DNA of 38,241 nucleotides from CAYWNA01 sp964459305 (GTDB taxonomy: Bacteria; Planctomycetota; Planctomycetia; Pirellulales; Pirellulaceae): the NCBI GenBank assembly GCA_964459305.1, contig CAYWNA010000114.1:1-38241 (forward strand), read 5' to 3'. Below, piece after piece: positions 30,742 to 38,241 of the stretch. How positions within the stretch are numbered: position 1 is the stretch's first letter; each line of letters starts with the position of its first letter. A program made the translations under genes and the position numbers. The notes under the pieces are model-generated. The model was not told the origin of the DNA and did not search any database. It saw only the letters and a list, made by a program, of their open reading frames with translations.

Positions 30742-33702
30742 TCATTTCTTGGTCGCAGGCCGCACGACTTCGACCCAGTGCTGCGCCCGAACGTCAAGGA
30801 AGTCGCGCAATTGGTGACGGCAACTGATACCGCAAGCGATGATCGTCTTGCCTTCGCCCATTGCCTCGCGCACGGCGGGAAACAGGCGGTCCTCGCCGAC
30901 TTTGCGCGATACCTCGTAGTGTTCGTAACCGAACGAGCCGGCCATGCCGCAACAGCCGGAATCGACTTCCTCGCACGTCACGTTGGGCATTCGCGAAAAG
31001 TGGTTGTGGATCGCCGCGGTGCCGAATTCAGCCTTCTGATGACAGTGGCCGTGAAGCAGGAGTTTATCCGCGGACGCTCGGAGGGGTGCGATTCTGCCGG
31101 CTGCGACTTCTTCATCCAGAAACACATCGATCATCTTGACGCACGAGGCTACCCGGCCGCCTAACTCGTCGTCGTCGATCAAATCCGGCAGGTCGTCCGC
31201 CAGGGCGGACGCGCACGACGGTTCCAGGCAGAGAATCGGCAACCCCTCGCGTGCGAAGACGTCCAGGTTCTGCATCGTTTTCGTTCCGTGGCGTTTGGCG
31301 GCGCGGACGAGACCTTTGGAAAGCCGGGGACGTTGGCAGCAACCAGCTTTGGCCAGGACGACTTCGTAACCGCAGCCCTCTAACAACTCGACGGCCGCAA
31401 GGCCAACATTGGGCTCCATGTAGTTGGCGTACGTGTCGTCGAACAGCACCACTTTGCCCAACTGCCCTTTGCCGCCGTCTGAACTCGGCGCGTTCTTCTC
31501 ACGGTCGCGCAACAACTTCGCAAGCGGTCGGGTGGCAAACGGTGGCAGTGGCCTACGACGGTCCATGCCCGTGATTTTCTCCAGCATCCAAGCGTATCCG
31601 GGCAGTTTCGAAGCGAAATTCGTCAGGCGGGCCAGCGGTCCGGCTACTAGCCGCGCGGTGCTGGGGATGTTGCCGACTAGTTTGTAGCCCAGCGGCTCGC
31701 CGTGACGATCGTGACGCATCTGCAGCACATCGCTCTTTAGCCGAGCCATGTCCACTGCGTTGGGGCATTCGCTCTTGCACGACTTGCACGCCAGGCACAA
31801 TTCGAGCACCTCTTTCATGCGATCGCTGGTCAAGTCGTCTTGGCCCAACTGTCCGGACATCGCCAATCGCAAGGCGTTGGCTCGGCCTCGTGTTGAGGCT
31901 TCTTCATCGCGTGTGGCCATGTAGCTGGGGCACATCGTGCCTTCGTTCAGCTTGCGGCACGCGCCAACGCCGTTGCACTGCTCGACAGCCAGCTGGAACC
32001 CGCCCTGTTCGCGATAATGGAACAACGCCGGCACGTCTTCTGGTCGGTACTGGTCGCCATAACGCAGATGGCTGATCATCGACGGCGTGTCGACCAGTTT
32101 GCCGGGGTTCATCAGACCCCGCGGGTCGAACAATCGCTTGACCTGCCTGAACGCACCGTACAGTTGCTCGCCGTAGAACCGCGGAATAAATTCGCCGCGG
32201 ACAACACCGTCGCCGTGCTCGCCGGCAAACACGCCGCCGTACTGGCTGACCATCTCGAAGGCGTGATTGGCGATCTCGACCATCTTCTGCCGGTCTTCCG
32301 CTTTGTGCAGATCGATCATCGGCCGAAAGTGGATCACGCCCACACTCGCATGAGCGTACAGGCTGGCTGGCACGCCCATTTCGTCACAGATTTTCTGCAA
32401 TCGCTCGATGTACTCGGCCAACGCTTCGACCGGCACGCAGGCGTCTTCCACAAAAGCCTGGCCTTTGACCGGCCCTTTCACGTTCGTAATGAGGCCCAGT
32501 CCGAGTTTGCGCACATTCCACACGTCGGACTGGCCATTCTTGTCGGTGCGCACGGGCCACGCGTAGCCGATGCCTTTGGCCTTGACATCCTTCACCAGTG
32601 CCGCGATTTTCCGCGTCGCATCCGCTTCGTCGTCACCGAACACTTCGACCAGCAGCACGGCTTTCGGTTCGCCTTCGAGAAAGGTGGCCATGTCGCGGGT
32701 CGCCGCATTGACAACGGCTTCGCCGAGCACTGACTGGTCTAACAATTCGACCGTGCTCGGATCGTGACTGAGGATCTCCGGGACGTGGCGAAGCGACTCG
32801 ATGACGTCGGCGAAATGGATAACGGCGAGCGCGGTGGCGCGCGGCAAGGGTGTCAAGCGAATCTTCGTTTCCAGCAGTACCGCCAGTGTGCCTTCGCTGC
32901 CGACAAACAAATTGGACAGATTCCAAACTCGATGCCCCGCCACATCGCGCCCGCCGATCTGGCCGGTGTAGCCGGCTCCATCGACAAATTCGTCCAGGTT
33001 ATAGCCCGACACGCGGCGCATGACTTTGGGGTATCGAGCCAGGATCTCGTCGCGGTTTTGCTCGATCGTCTCCTTCATGCCGCGATAGATGGCCGCTTCG
33101 CGGGAATCGCCTTCCGAGCGCCGCTGCCACTGGTCGTCATCCACCGCTTCCAGTTTCATCACCGTGCCGTCGTCCAACACGACTTTGCTGGAAATCACAT
33201 GATCGATCGTCTTACCGTACACAATGGAACGCGTGCCCGACGCGTTGTTACCGATCATGCCACCGACCGTGGCGCGATTGGCAGTAGCGGGATCGGGTGC
33301 GAAGTGCAGACGATGCGGGGCAAGTTGCGCGTTCAGCCGATCTCGGACGACACCAGGCTGGACGCGAGCCCATCCCTCCTCGACGTTCACTTCCAACACT
33401 TGGTCCATATACTTCGATACATCGATCACCATGCCGGCGCCGAACGTCTGTCCGGAAAGCGATGTCGCACCGCCGCGCGGCGTAACCGGCACGCAGAAGC
33501 GGCCAGCGATTTTGACTGCCTGGATACAGTCTTCTTCATCCTTTGGCACGACCACACACGAAGGCATCATCTGGTAATGGCTGGCATCGGTTGCGTGCAA
33601 GCCGCGGCTCATCTGGTCGAAGTAGACTTCGCCGCGTACGGTCGATCGGAGTTCCTGTTCCAGTGCTGAGATATCAATCGCAGATGTCTGTTCGTCGGGC
33701 AT
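30742..33702 (-). CDS. FAD-linked and Fe-S-binding oxidoreductase (D-2-hydroxyacid dehydrogenase type)
   Basis: 986-aa fusion of a VAO-type flavoprotein and a GlpC/CCG-type iron-sulfur protein, the layout of E. coli YdiJ. Such enzymes oxidise D-2-hydroxy acids (lactate, glycolate, 2-hydroxyglutarate) and pass electrons to the respiratory chain. FAD-binding motifs at about residues 75-165 include P-R-G-G-A-T-S-L-S-G-Q and G-G-M-I-G-N-N-A-S-G. The FAD-oxidase C-terminal domain is about 230-520. The ferredoxin-like part has C-N-G-V-G-A-C-R-K and C-L-A-C-K-S-C-K-S-E-C-P. Two CCG domains follow (A-G-C-C-Q-R-P; D-S-G-C-C-G-M-A-G). The ATG at 33702 is chosen because homology begins just after it; an in-frame extension to 33855 would overlap the upstream sulfotransferase gene. 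The precise substrate is not decidable. Confidence 0.9.
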   Translation of the reverse strand: MPDEQTSAIDISALEQELRSTVRGEVYFDQMSRGLHATDASHYQMMPSCVVVPKDEEDCIQAVKIAGRFCVPVTPRGGATSLSGQTFGAGMVIDVSKYMDQVLEVNVEEGWARVQPGVVRDRLNAQLAPHRLHFAPDPATANRATVGGMIGNNASGTRSIVYGKTIDHVISSKVVLDDGTVMKLEAVDDDQWQRRSEGDSREAAIYRGMKETIEQNRDEILARYPKVMRRVSGYNLDEFVDGAGYTGQIGGRDVAGHRVWNLSNLFVGSEGTLAVLLETKIRLTPLPRATALAVIHFADVIESLRHVPEILSHDPSTVELLDQSVLGEAVVNAATRDMATFLEGEPKAVLLVEVFGDDEADATRKIAALVKDVKAKGIGYAWPVRTDKNGQSDVWNVRKLGLGLITNVKGPVKGQAFVEDACVPVEALAEYIERLQKICDEMGVPASLYAHASVGVIHFRPMIDLHKAEDRQKMVEIANHAFEMVSQYGGVFAGEHGDGVVRGEFIPRFYGEQLYGAFRQVKRLFDPRGLMNPGKLVDTPSMISHLRYGDQYRPEDVPALFHYREQGGFQLAVEQCNGVGACRKLNEGTMCPSYMATRDEEASTRGRANALRLAMSGQLGQDDLTSDRMKEVLELCLACKSCKSECPNAVDMARLKSDVLQMRHDRHGEPLGYKLVGNIPSTARLVAGPLARLTNFASKLPGYAWMLEKITGMDRRRPLPPFATRPLAKLLRDREKNAPSSDGGKGQLGKVVLFDDTYANYMEPNVGLAAVELLEGCGYEVVLAKAGCCQRPRLSKGLVRAAKRHGTKTMQNLDVFAREGLPILCLEPSCASALADDLPDLIDDDELGGRVASCVKMIDVFLDEEVAAGRIAPLRASADKLLLHGHCHQKAEFGTAAIHNHFSRMPNVTCEEVDSGCCGMAGSFGYEHYEVSRKVGEDRLFPAVREAMGEGKTIIACGISCRHQLRDFLDVRAQHWVEVVRPATKK

Positions 33703-33823
33703 TTGACGGCTTTGCTGATGAATCGATGGTCGTCGCAACCGAAATGGTTGGCTGAACCTCTTTTGTAGCAAATCCGCCTGGCAAGCGTTAGCGGGTGGGG
33801 CGCTGGATGCTGGATCCGGCTCG

Positions 33824-34444
33824 CTAGTACTCGTAGCCGAAATGGCGAATGTCATCGGCGTAGCGTTCGGCCACGATCTCGATCAGTTCGGGAGTGTAGT
33901 GCGGTTTGTGATAATCGAAGTCGAATCGCGGCCGATTCGTGTTGACCGGCGCAAAGGGAAGTTCAGGCAGCCCATGACTATCGCGCACGATGTCCCAATC
34001 CCGCGGCAGGTTCTCAAATCTGCCCACATAGTCTACCACCAACTCGCCCTGCCAACTCAGCGTGTAGAATTGACCCCTGAAGTGATCGTCGGCCTCCGCG
34101 TCGTCGATTCCGGCCACACCTTGCACGAAACGTTCGAACGGTATTCCGGGGCTGAAGCCAAACCGCTCCAGGATAAACGGTTGGTGTTCGCGAATACTCG
34201 GGCCGACGATCTTGTCCATATAACATGAAAAGAGCCGGGCCCACGGGTTGCGCACGAATGCAAACCGGAAGTAGCCGTCCATGCGTGCCACTTGCTCGAT
34301 GGAATCGATCGAGCAGCGTTCCCACTGGTTGAAATCGATGCCCAGCATGCGCGTCATCGCGGCATGCATCTGCATACTGGCGACCTTCTCCACGGCTATC
34401 CAAATCAACCGATCTTCGTGCGACACGATGATTCTGGGCCTCAT
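33824..34444 (-). CDS. Carbohydrate sulfotransferase-family protein
   Basis: 206-aa cytoplasmic or membrane-peripheral protein of the sulfotransferase family 2 type, which transfers sulfate from PAPS to carbohydrate hydroxyls. The 5'-phosphosulfate region is W-I-A-V-E-K-V-A-S-M-Q-M near residue 18, with the key Lys present although the usual Thr/Ser after it is replaced by Met. The 3'-phosphate region is the strong F-A-F-V-R-N-P-W-A-R-L-F-S-C-Y-M-D-K-I near 60. L-V-V-D-Y-V-G-R-F-E-N-L near 138 and the late Y-T-P-E-L-I-E-I-V-A-E-R-Y-A-D-D also match the family. The glycosyltransferase gene precedes it on the same strand, so a sulfated surface glycan is a plausible product. Confidence 0.85.
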   Translation of the reverse strand: MRPRIIVSHEDRLIWIAVEKVASMQMHAAMTRMLGIDFNQWERCSIDSIEQVARMDGYFRFAFVRNPWARLFSCYMDKIVGPSIREHQPFILERFGFSPGIPFERFVQGVAGIDDAEADDHFRGQFYTLSWQGELVVDYVGRFENLPRDWDIVRDSHGLPELPFAPVNTNRPRFDFDYHKPHYTPELIEIVAERYADDIRHFGYEY

Positions 34445-34502
34445 GCTTCACGTCCCCCGGACATGAACGTTCTTCAAGAACCGACGAAGGGCAACTGCCG
34501 CA

Positions 34503-34535
34503 GGAAGCCCGGCTTTTGGGAAACGCCGGGCTTCC
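34503..34535. repeat. Palindromic element, family 5
   Basis: Perfect 11-bp arms GGAAGCCCGGC (34503-34513) and GCCGGGCTTCC (34525-34535) around TTTTGGGAAAC, in the 126-base spacer between the glycosyltransferase and sulfotransferase genes. It may act as an attenuator between them or be a mobile palindrome. Confidence 0.75.
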
Positions 34536-34570
34536 GATCGCGAGAATGCGACGCTGATCTCCTCGCTGGC

Positions 34571-35806
34571 CTACACAGCGAGACTGCCGTGCTTCTGGGC
34601 CCACAGGCGTTCAAACAGGTTTTCGTATTCGTAGGCCATACGACGGGCATGTCCGTGCTGATCGACGAACGTCTTGCCTTCCCTCGCAATTGCGCGAGCC
34701 CAATTGGGATGCCGGTGAAGCAACTGAGCGGCTTTGCACACCGAGGCAACGTTCCTTTCGACGATGATGCCGTTGACCCGGTCGATGACGACTTCGGGCA
34801 CGCAGCCGACCGGCGTAGCGATCACCGGCCGCTCGCACATCATCGCTTCTAGAATCACCATCGCAAAACCTTCAGACTCGGAAAGCAAACAAAGCGTATC
34901 GAGCACTTGGTAGTAGTCGCCCAGATGCTGATCCATCCTGGCAAACGCGAACCGTCCTGGAATCATCGCGTTGGCCATGTCCATCAATTGGCCGCGCATC
35001 GGTCCCCAGCCAACCAGAAGAACCTTGAAGTGCGCTGGCAGTCTGGCGGCGGCCTCGATGACCAACTCGGGCCTTTTTTCGGGCGAGAATCGCCCGACGT
35101 AACCAAGGACGAAATCCTCGTCGGTGAATCCAAGTGATTTACGGGCGTCCTGCCGCGACTGCGTTCGGCCAAGGCGAGTGGTGTCGATGCCGTTTAGAAT
35201 GACCGATGATTCAGAGCCGTTACAGACTTTCTTCTGTACGCGGTGACTGACGGCAACCACATGGTCCACAGCCCGATTGCGGCCCTCCAAGAACTTACGG
35301 GTCCAATCGCTCTCGCCGTGTGCCACGAAGACACAGAGTCCGGGACGGCAACCGTTCAGCAGGCTGTCCATATCGAGGCCCCAACATAGCATAACATCGC
35401 ACTGTTTCGCGGCTCGCCGAACGCCCTCAGCATCGGCGATCTCGACCGGTGCCGGCATGTCGGCAGCAACACGCGGATCAAATAATTCCGGACTCGAAAC
35501 GATGCATTTCTCGATCTTCACGCGGTTTGGATTTAGAAAGCGGGCCAAATCGATCGTTTGCTGTTCGGCGCCGCCGCGTACAAAACAGGGCCCGACATGG
35601 ACCACTCGAAGCGGCGGCCGCTGCTCGTCCGGCGACGGTAATGATCCGGCGTAGGGGTACTGCTGCTCGAAAGCTGACATGGATGCGGCGTAAGGGTACT
35701 GCTGCTCCTCAATCGCTCGCATTGTTGCCGCGTAGGGATACTTCTGCTGCGTTTGCTCGAAAGCTGTGCCGGCCCCATTGCGGAGCATGCGATCGGGATT
35801 CGTCAT
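34571..35806 (-). CDS. GT4-type glycosyltransferase with N-terminal YPYA repeats
   Basis: 411-aa glycosyltransferase of the GT-B fold, family 4. AGGAGA precedes the ATG by about nine bases. The N-terminal acceptor lobe starts at about residue 65 (L-R-V-V-H-V-G-P-C-F-V-R-G-G-A-E). The donor lobe has L-G-Y-V-G-R-F-S-P-E-K-R-P near 235 and the E-x7-E element in S-E-S-E-G-F-A-M-V-I-L-E-A-M near 310, followed by P-V-I-A-T-P-V-G. It likely adds a hexose from a nucleotide sugar during synthesis of a surface glycan. Residues 15-54 are an unusual tandem repeat, three copies of roughly A-x-E-Q-Q-Y-P-Y-A-A-S-M, not part of the normal fold. The sulfotransferase gene is 126 bases downstream. Confidence 0.92.
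   Translation of the reverse strand: MTNPDRMLRNGAGTAFEQTQQKYPYAATMRAIEEQQYPYAASMSAFEQQYPYAGSLPSPDEQRPPLRVVHVGPCFVRGGAEQQTIDLARFLNPNRVKIEKCIVSSPELFDPRVAADMPAPVEIADAEGVRRAAKQCDVMLCWGLDMDSLLNGCRPGLCVFVAHGESDWTRKFLEGRNRAVDHVVAVSHRVQKKVCNGSESSVILNGIDTTRLGRTQSRQDARKSLGFTDEDFVLGYVGRFSPEKRPELVIEAAARLPAHFKVLLVGWGPMRGQLMDMANAMIPGRFAFARMDQHLGDYYQVLDTLCLLSESEGFAMVILEAMMCERPVIATPVGCVPEVVIDRVNGIIVERNVASVCKAAQLLHRHPNWARAIAREGKTFVDQHGHARRMAYEYENLFERLWAQKHGSLAV
35645..35764 (-). repeat. Coding minisatellite in the glycosyltransferase gene
   Basis: Three copies of a 39-42 bp unit, recognisable on the plus strand by GCGTAGGGGTACTGCTGCTC-like starts at about 35649, 35688 and 35730 (spacings 39 and 42). All changes are multiples of three bases, so the repeated Q-Q-Y-P-Y-A peptide stays in frame. 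Confidence 0.85.
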
Positions 35807-35865
35807 AGTGCCAGTCTCCTGAGAGAACAGAATCTAGAAAATCGTGCGATCCATAGTGCAAGTGA

Positions 35866-38145
35866 TCAATCCACGCTTTGTATTGTTGGGCCTCGCGCGC
35901 CGATGTAGTCCGGCAATCCCTCTTCCCCATAGCCGGACGTGTACAGTGGAGAACCTGGCGGCGGGAGAAGAAAATCCGTGGAGTTCTCGTCGACACGGTC
36001 CAGCAATTCAGTATTCTCCTTTTGCGTCGCAATGCGCCCTCCAAGGGTCACATCATCCCCGGCATCGGGAGGGACCTCCCACCAATTCGACGCGAATCGC
36101 CAGTTCTCGGCCATCCTCGCAACCCTGTCCTTGTCGTGCCAGCCTTCAATCGAATGAGAGCCGAGAATCAGGTTGTTGTAGATCTTCACGCCGGGATGGT
36201 TGGCCAGCGAGTGAGCCAAGCCGAACCAATGCCTGACGTTCAGAAACGTGTTGTTGCTAATTCGGATTTTCGGGTTGGGTCCCGGATTCATGATATTCAG
36301 ATTGATGCCATTCGTTTTCTTAGTTTCCTCACGACCTAGGAACACGTTGTTCGCCACGACCGCATCGCCGAGCGGCGCATCGTTTGCAACGAGAAGGACC
36401 AGAACGCAGTCGGCTCCAGCAAAATGATTTCCCTCGATTTGTACGCCTTGCCCAATTGGCGATGAGCCGAAGACCCGAATGCATTGATTCTGTGCGTCGT
36501 TACGGAATCTGGAATTGCGGACGCAAATAGGCCCGTCTTCCGGTGTCTGACGGCCGGCCTGGATTGTGATGCCCGGTTCCCTCTCTTCCTGACAGCATTC
36601 AATTCCCTCGATCTCGACGTTGGCGGCGGTACCGTGGACCAGGATGGCGCCCTCAGTGGACGCCTCGATGCGAAAACCACGGATCTTCACGTCGCAAACA
36701 TCCTCAACCGTTATCACCGGCGCGGCGTCGTTCGACGCCTTGAGCGTCGCCCGTTCGTCCGCATTGTCGACAGCCTTCAGCTCGATGCCGCGCAATCGTA
36801 CGTTGTCGGTAATCTGGAGCGTTTCCGAATAGGTGCCACTGTCAAGCACATGGATTGCGGTGCCCGGGCCGGCCCGGTACAACGCCTCACCGATCGACCC
36901 GAAATCGGCACTGCCGGACTGGCTTACCGTTAGCAGTTTGGGGTAGACCGGCGAACCACCTGGCCCCGGCACAATGTCGGGCGTCCCCGCCGTGTCTCCG
37001 TCAGATAGCCAGAAAGGCATGGAGCCAAACACGGCAATCATCACCGCGACGCACGCTGCCACGATCCAACGCGCAGGACCGCGGCGGCCTTCTCCTGGAA
37101 AACGATAATTGCGCAGCACGGCGGACATCTCATCGGTCGCCGTTTCGTTCAGCACCGCTAAGTACCGGCCGAGCACCTCCGTCACTTCGGTCGCCGACTG
37201 GTAGCGATCGTCCGCGTCCTTTTCGAGTAGCTTGGACACTATGTCGGAAAGCATTTTGGGCGTGCCTTCGATGACCTTGTCCAGCGGCGGCGGCCTGTCA
37301 TCGGCAACCTTGCGAGCGATCTCCAAGGCGTTGTCTCCCCGGAACGGGGAGCGCCCCGCGATCATGGCGTACATCACACAACCGAGACAGAAGAGGTCAG
37401 ACCGCAGATCGACTTTCTCGCCCTTGACCTGTTCCGGAGACATGTATGCCGGTGTGCCAACGGCCAATTCGCGGGACGTTAGTTCCACGTTGTCGACCGC
37501 CGCACGAGCGAGTCCGAAGTCCGTGATTTTGACGCGAACGGCGCCGTCCTCCAGCATGATGTTGCCCGGCTTGATGTCGCGGTGAATCACCCCTTGCGCG
37601 TGGGCCGCGGCCAAACCGGCCGCGATCTCCTTGCTAAGACGGACGACTTCCAGAGTCTCCAGCGATCGGTTTGCACGAATGTGCTCGCGCAGCGAACCGC
37701 CGCCCACGTATTCCATGACGAGGAAGGGATAGTGCTTGTGTTCTTCGACGGCATGTATCGTCACCACGTTGTGGTGGTTGATGCCAGCGGCGGCGCGGGC
37801 CTCGCGGATAAACCGTCGCCGCGCAGTGTCGTTTGACGAAAGGCGACGACTTAGGGCTTTTATCGCCACCGTTCGACGAAGCTGTTCGTCGAACGCCTTG
37901 AATACGACTCCCATGCCGCCGCGTCCCAACGTGCCGAGGACGTCGTATTTGCCGAGTCGTCCAATCGCGCTTTTGTTTGGTGACGGCGAGAAGTGACTGA
38001 CGTCAACCTCATCGTCGTCCATCAAGGCCCACGCCTCCGTTTCGCCGCCCAGGCTTTCCTTGGACGCAAGACTGTCGGTGGCGTGCGATCCTTCGCCGAA
38101 TTCGTCTTTGATTTCCTTCAGCAGATTCTGCTTCATCCAGGCCAC
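35866..38145 (-). CDS. Receptor-like Ser/Thr kinase with extracellular parallel beta-helix
   Basis: 759-aa membrane kinase from the GTG at 38145 (GGAG three bases before it; ATG at 38136 is an alternative). The kinase domain at about 66-335 is complete: L-G-R-G-G-M-G-V-V-F near 73, A-I-K-A-L near 94, I-H-R-D-I-K-P-G-N near 187, T-D-F-G-L-A near 208 and G-T-P-A-Y-M-S-P-E-Q near 230. One membrane helix lies at 359-380 (W-I-V-A-A-C-V-A-V-M-I-A-V-F). The outer part (400-759) is a right-handed beta-helix of pectate-lyase/DUF1565 style: D-F-G-S-I-G-E-A-L opens it, and turns such as V-K-I-R-G-F-R-I-E, I-S-N-N-T-F-L-N-V and V-K-I-Y-N-N-L-I-L-G repeat. The ectodomain may bind a polysaccharide. An in-frame extension upstream carries a zinc-finger-like signature (next entry). 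Confidence 0.92.
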   Translation of the reverse strand: MAWMKQNLLKEIKDEFGEGSHATDSLASKESLGGETEAWALMDDDEVDVSHFSPSPNKSAIGRLGKYDVLGTLGRGGMGVVFKAFDEQLRRTVAIKALSRRLSSNDTARRRFIREARAAAGINHHNVVTIHAVEEHKHYPFLVMEYVGGGSLREHIRANRSLETLEVVRLSKEIAAGLAAAHAQGVIHRDIKPGNIMLEDGAVRVKITDFGLARAAVDNVELTSRELAVGTPAYMSPEQVKGEKVDLRSDLFCLGCVMYAMIAGRSPFRGDNALEIARKVADDRPPPLDKVIEGTPKMLSDIVSKLLEKDADDRYQSATEVTEVLGRYLAVLNETATDEMSAVLRNYRFPGEGRRGPARWIVAACVAVMIAVFGSMPFWLSDGDTAGTPDIVPGPGGSPVYPKLLTVSQSGSADFGSIGEALYRAGPGTAIHVLDSGTYSETLQITDNVRLRGIELKAVDNADERATLKASNDAAPVITVEDVCDVKIRGFRIEASTEGAILVHGTAANVEIEGIECCQEEREPGITIQAGRQTPEDGPICVRNSRFRNDAQNQCIRVFGSSPIGQGVQIEGNHFAGADCVLVLLVANDAPLGDAVVANNVFLGREETKKTNGINLNIMNPGPNPKIRISNNTFLNVRHWFGLAHSLANHPGVKIYNNLILGSHSIEGWHDKDRVARMAENWRFASNWWEVPPDAGDDVTLGGRIATQKENTELLDRVDENSTDFLLPPPGSPLYTSGYGEEGLPDYIGARGPTIQSVD

Positions 38146-38214
38146 GGACTCCGAACAGCCAGCGCATATGCCGAGATGATTCCCAACCTCAGGACTCCTG
38201 ATCTCGAATAATGA
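38146..38214 (-). other. In-frame extension upstream of the kinase start encoding H-x3-C-x2-C
   Basis: Between an in-frame TAG (38217-38215) and the GTG start lie 23 codons with no ATG, GTG or TTG. They read S-L-F-E-I-R-S-P-E-V-G-N-H-L-G-I-C-A-G-C-S-E-S, which contains the H-x3-C-x2-C pattern of zinc-finger anti-sigma or kinase N-terminal domains. Either the real start is non-canonical, or a frameshift has cut the N-terminus. The remaining bases to the window edge are the end of an unidentified upstream gene or spacer. Confidence 0.4.
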
Positions 38215-38241
38215 CTAATCGGACGTTTCGGTTGCGTTTCC

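Noticed and set aside
721..34535. CRISPR array
   Set aside because: The repeats are palindromic, of several unrelated families, dispersed by kilobases and without regularly spaced spacers; no cas genes are present.

Overview
The window looks like a piece of a Planctomycetota chromosome (Pirellulales/Planctomycetales type). The evidence is circumstantial but consistent: G+C-rich DNA with long antisense open frames, an ECF sigma factor with the F-P-T-T-x-W-S-L-V start typical of that phylum, two unlike Hanks-type Ser/Thr kinases (one with an extracellular beta-helix), a C-type sulfatase beside sialidases, a giant PQQ-propeller/CBM9/malectin secreted protein, and many short palindromic intergenic elements. 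No rRNA, tRNA, CRISPR array or intact insertion sequence was seen.

Layout. 1-946: mostly non-genic DNA with a doubtful membrane-protein fragment, a structured-RNA-like segment and one palindromic repeat. 947-3560 (+): a ribulokinase-type sugar kinase and a secreted coiled-coil protein. 3575-4824 (-): ECF sigma factor overlapping (ATGA) an unknown 165-aa protein. 5119-7485 (+): two secreted beta-propeller proteins, a rhamnogalacturonan-lyase-like FG-GAP protein and a sialidase-like protein. 7644-10799 (-): sulfatase and GH33 sialidase. 10998-12866 (+): a secreted glycosidase-like protein and a small planctomycete secreted protein. 12941-18013 (-): a 1690-aa multidomain secreted protein. 18120-20350 (-): aldo/keto reductase and a Tat-exported protein built from two copies of a DUF1284-like Cys domain. 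20543-22285 (+): gamma-glutamyltransferase. 22352-23992 (-): zinc-ribbon Ser/Thr kinase with a polytopic membrane tail. 24464-27222: a divergent partner-switching pair, a fused STAS-HATPase protein (-) and an FHA-GAF-PP2C phosphatase (+). 27235-28872 (+): GH172/DUF2961 protein. 29107-30573 (-): unknown secreted protein. 30742-35806 (-): FAD/Fe-S oxidoreductase, sulfotransferase, and a GT4 glycosyltransferase with an odd N-terminal YPYA tandem repeat. 35866-38145 (-): receptor-like Ser/Thr kinase with a beta-helix ectodomain.

How they may work together. The left half is dominated by exported proteins for breakdown of complex, probably sulfated and sialylated glycans or pectin-like polymers; it has no SusC/SusD pair, as expected of planctomycetes. 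The right half is rich in signalling proteins. These can be placed in known families, but which signals and promoters they act on cannot be read from the sequence.

The most unusual material is the set of palindromic elements. About ten occur in 38 kb. At least one (14990-15068) has inserted with an apparent 8-bp target duplication into the giant secreted-protein gene, adding exactly 29 codons in frame, and another (2593-2701) is flanked by an exact 9-bp direct repeat. Other points of interest are the STAS-HATPase fusion, the tandem DUF1284-like Tat protein with asymmetric cysteine loss, the Rossmann-like insertion in the PQQ protein, and a zinc-finger-like H-x3-C-x2-C signature just upstream of the only usable start of the beta-helix kinase.
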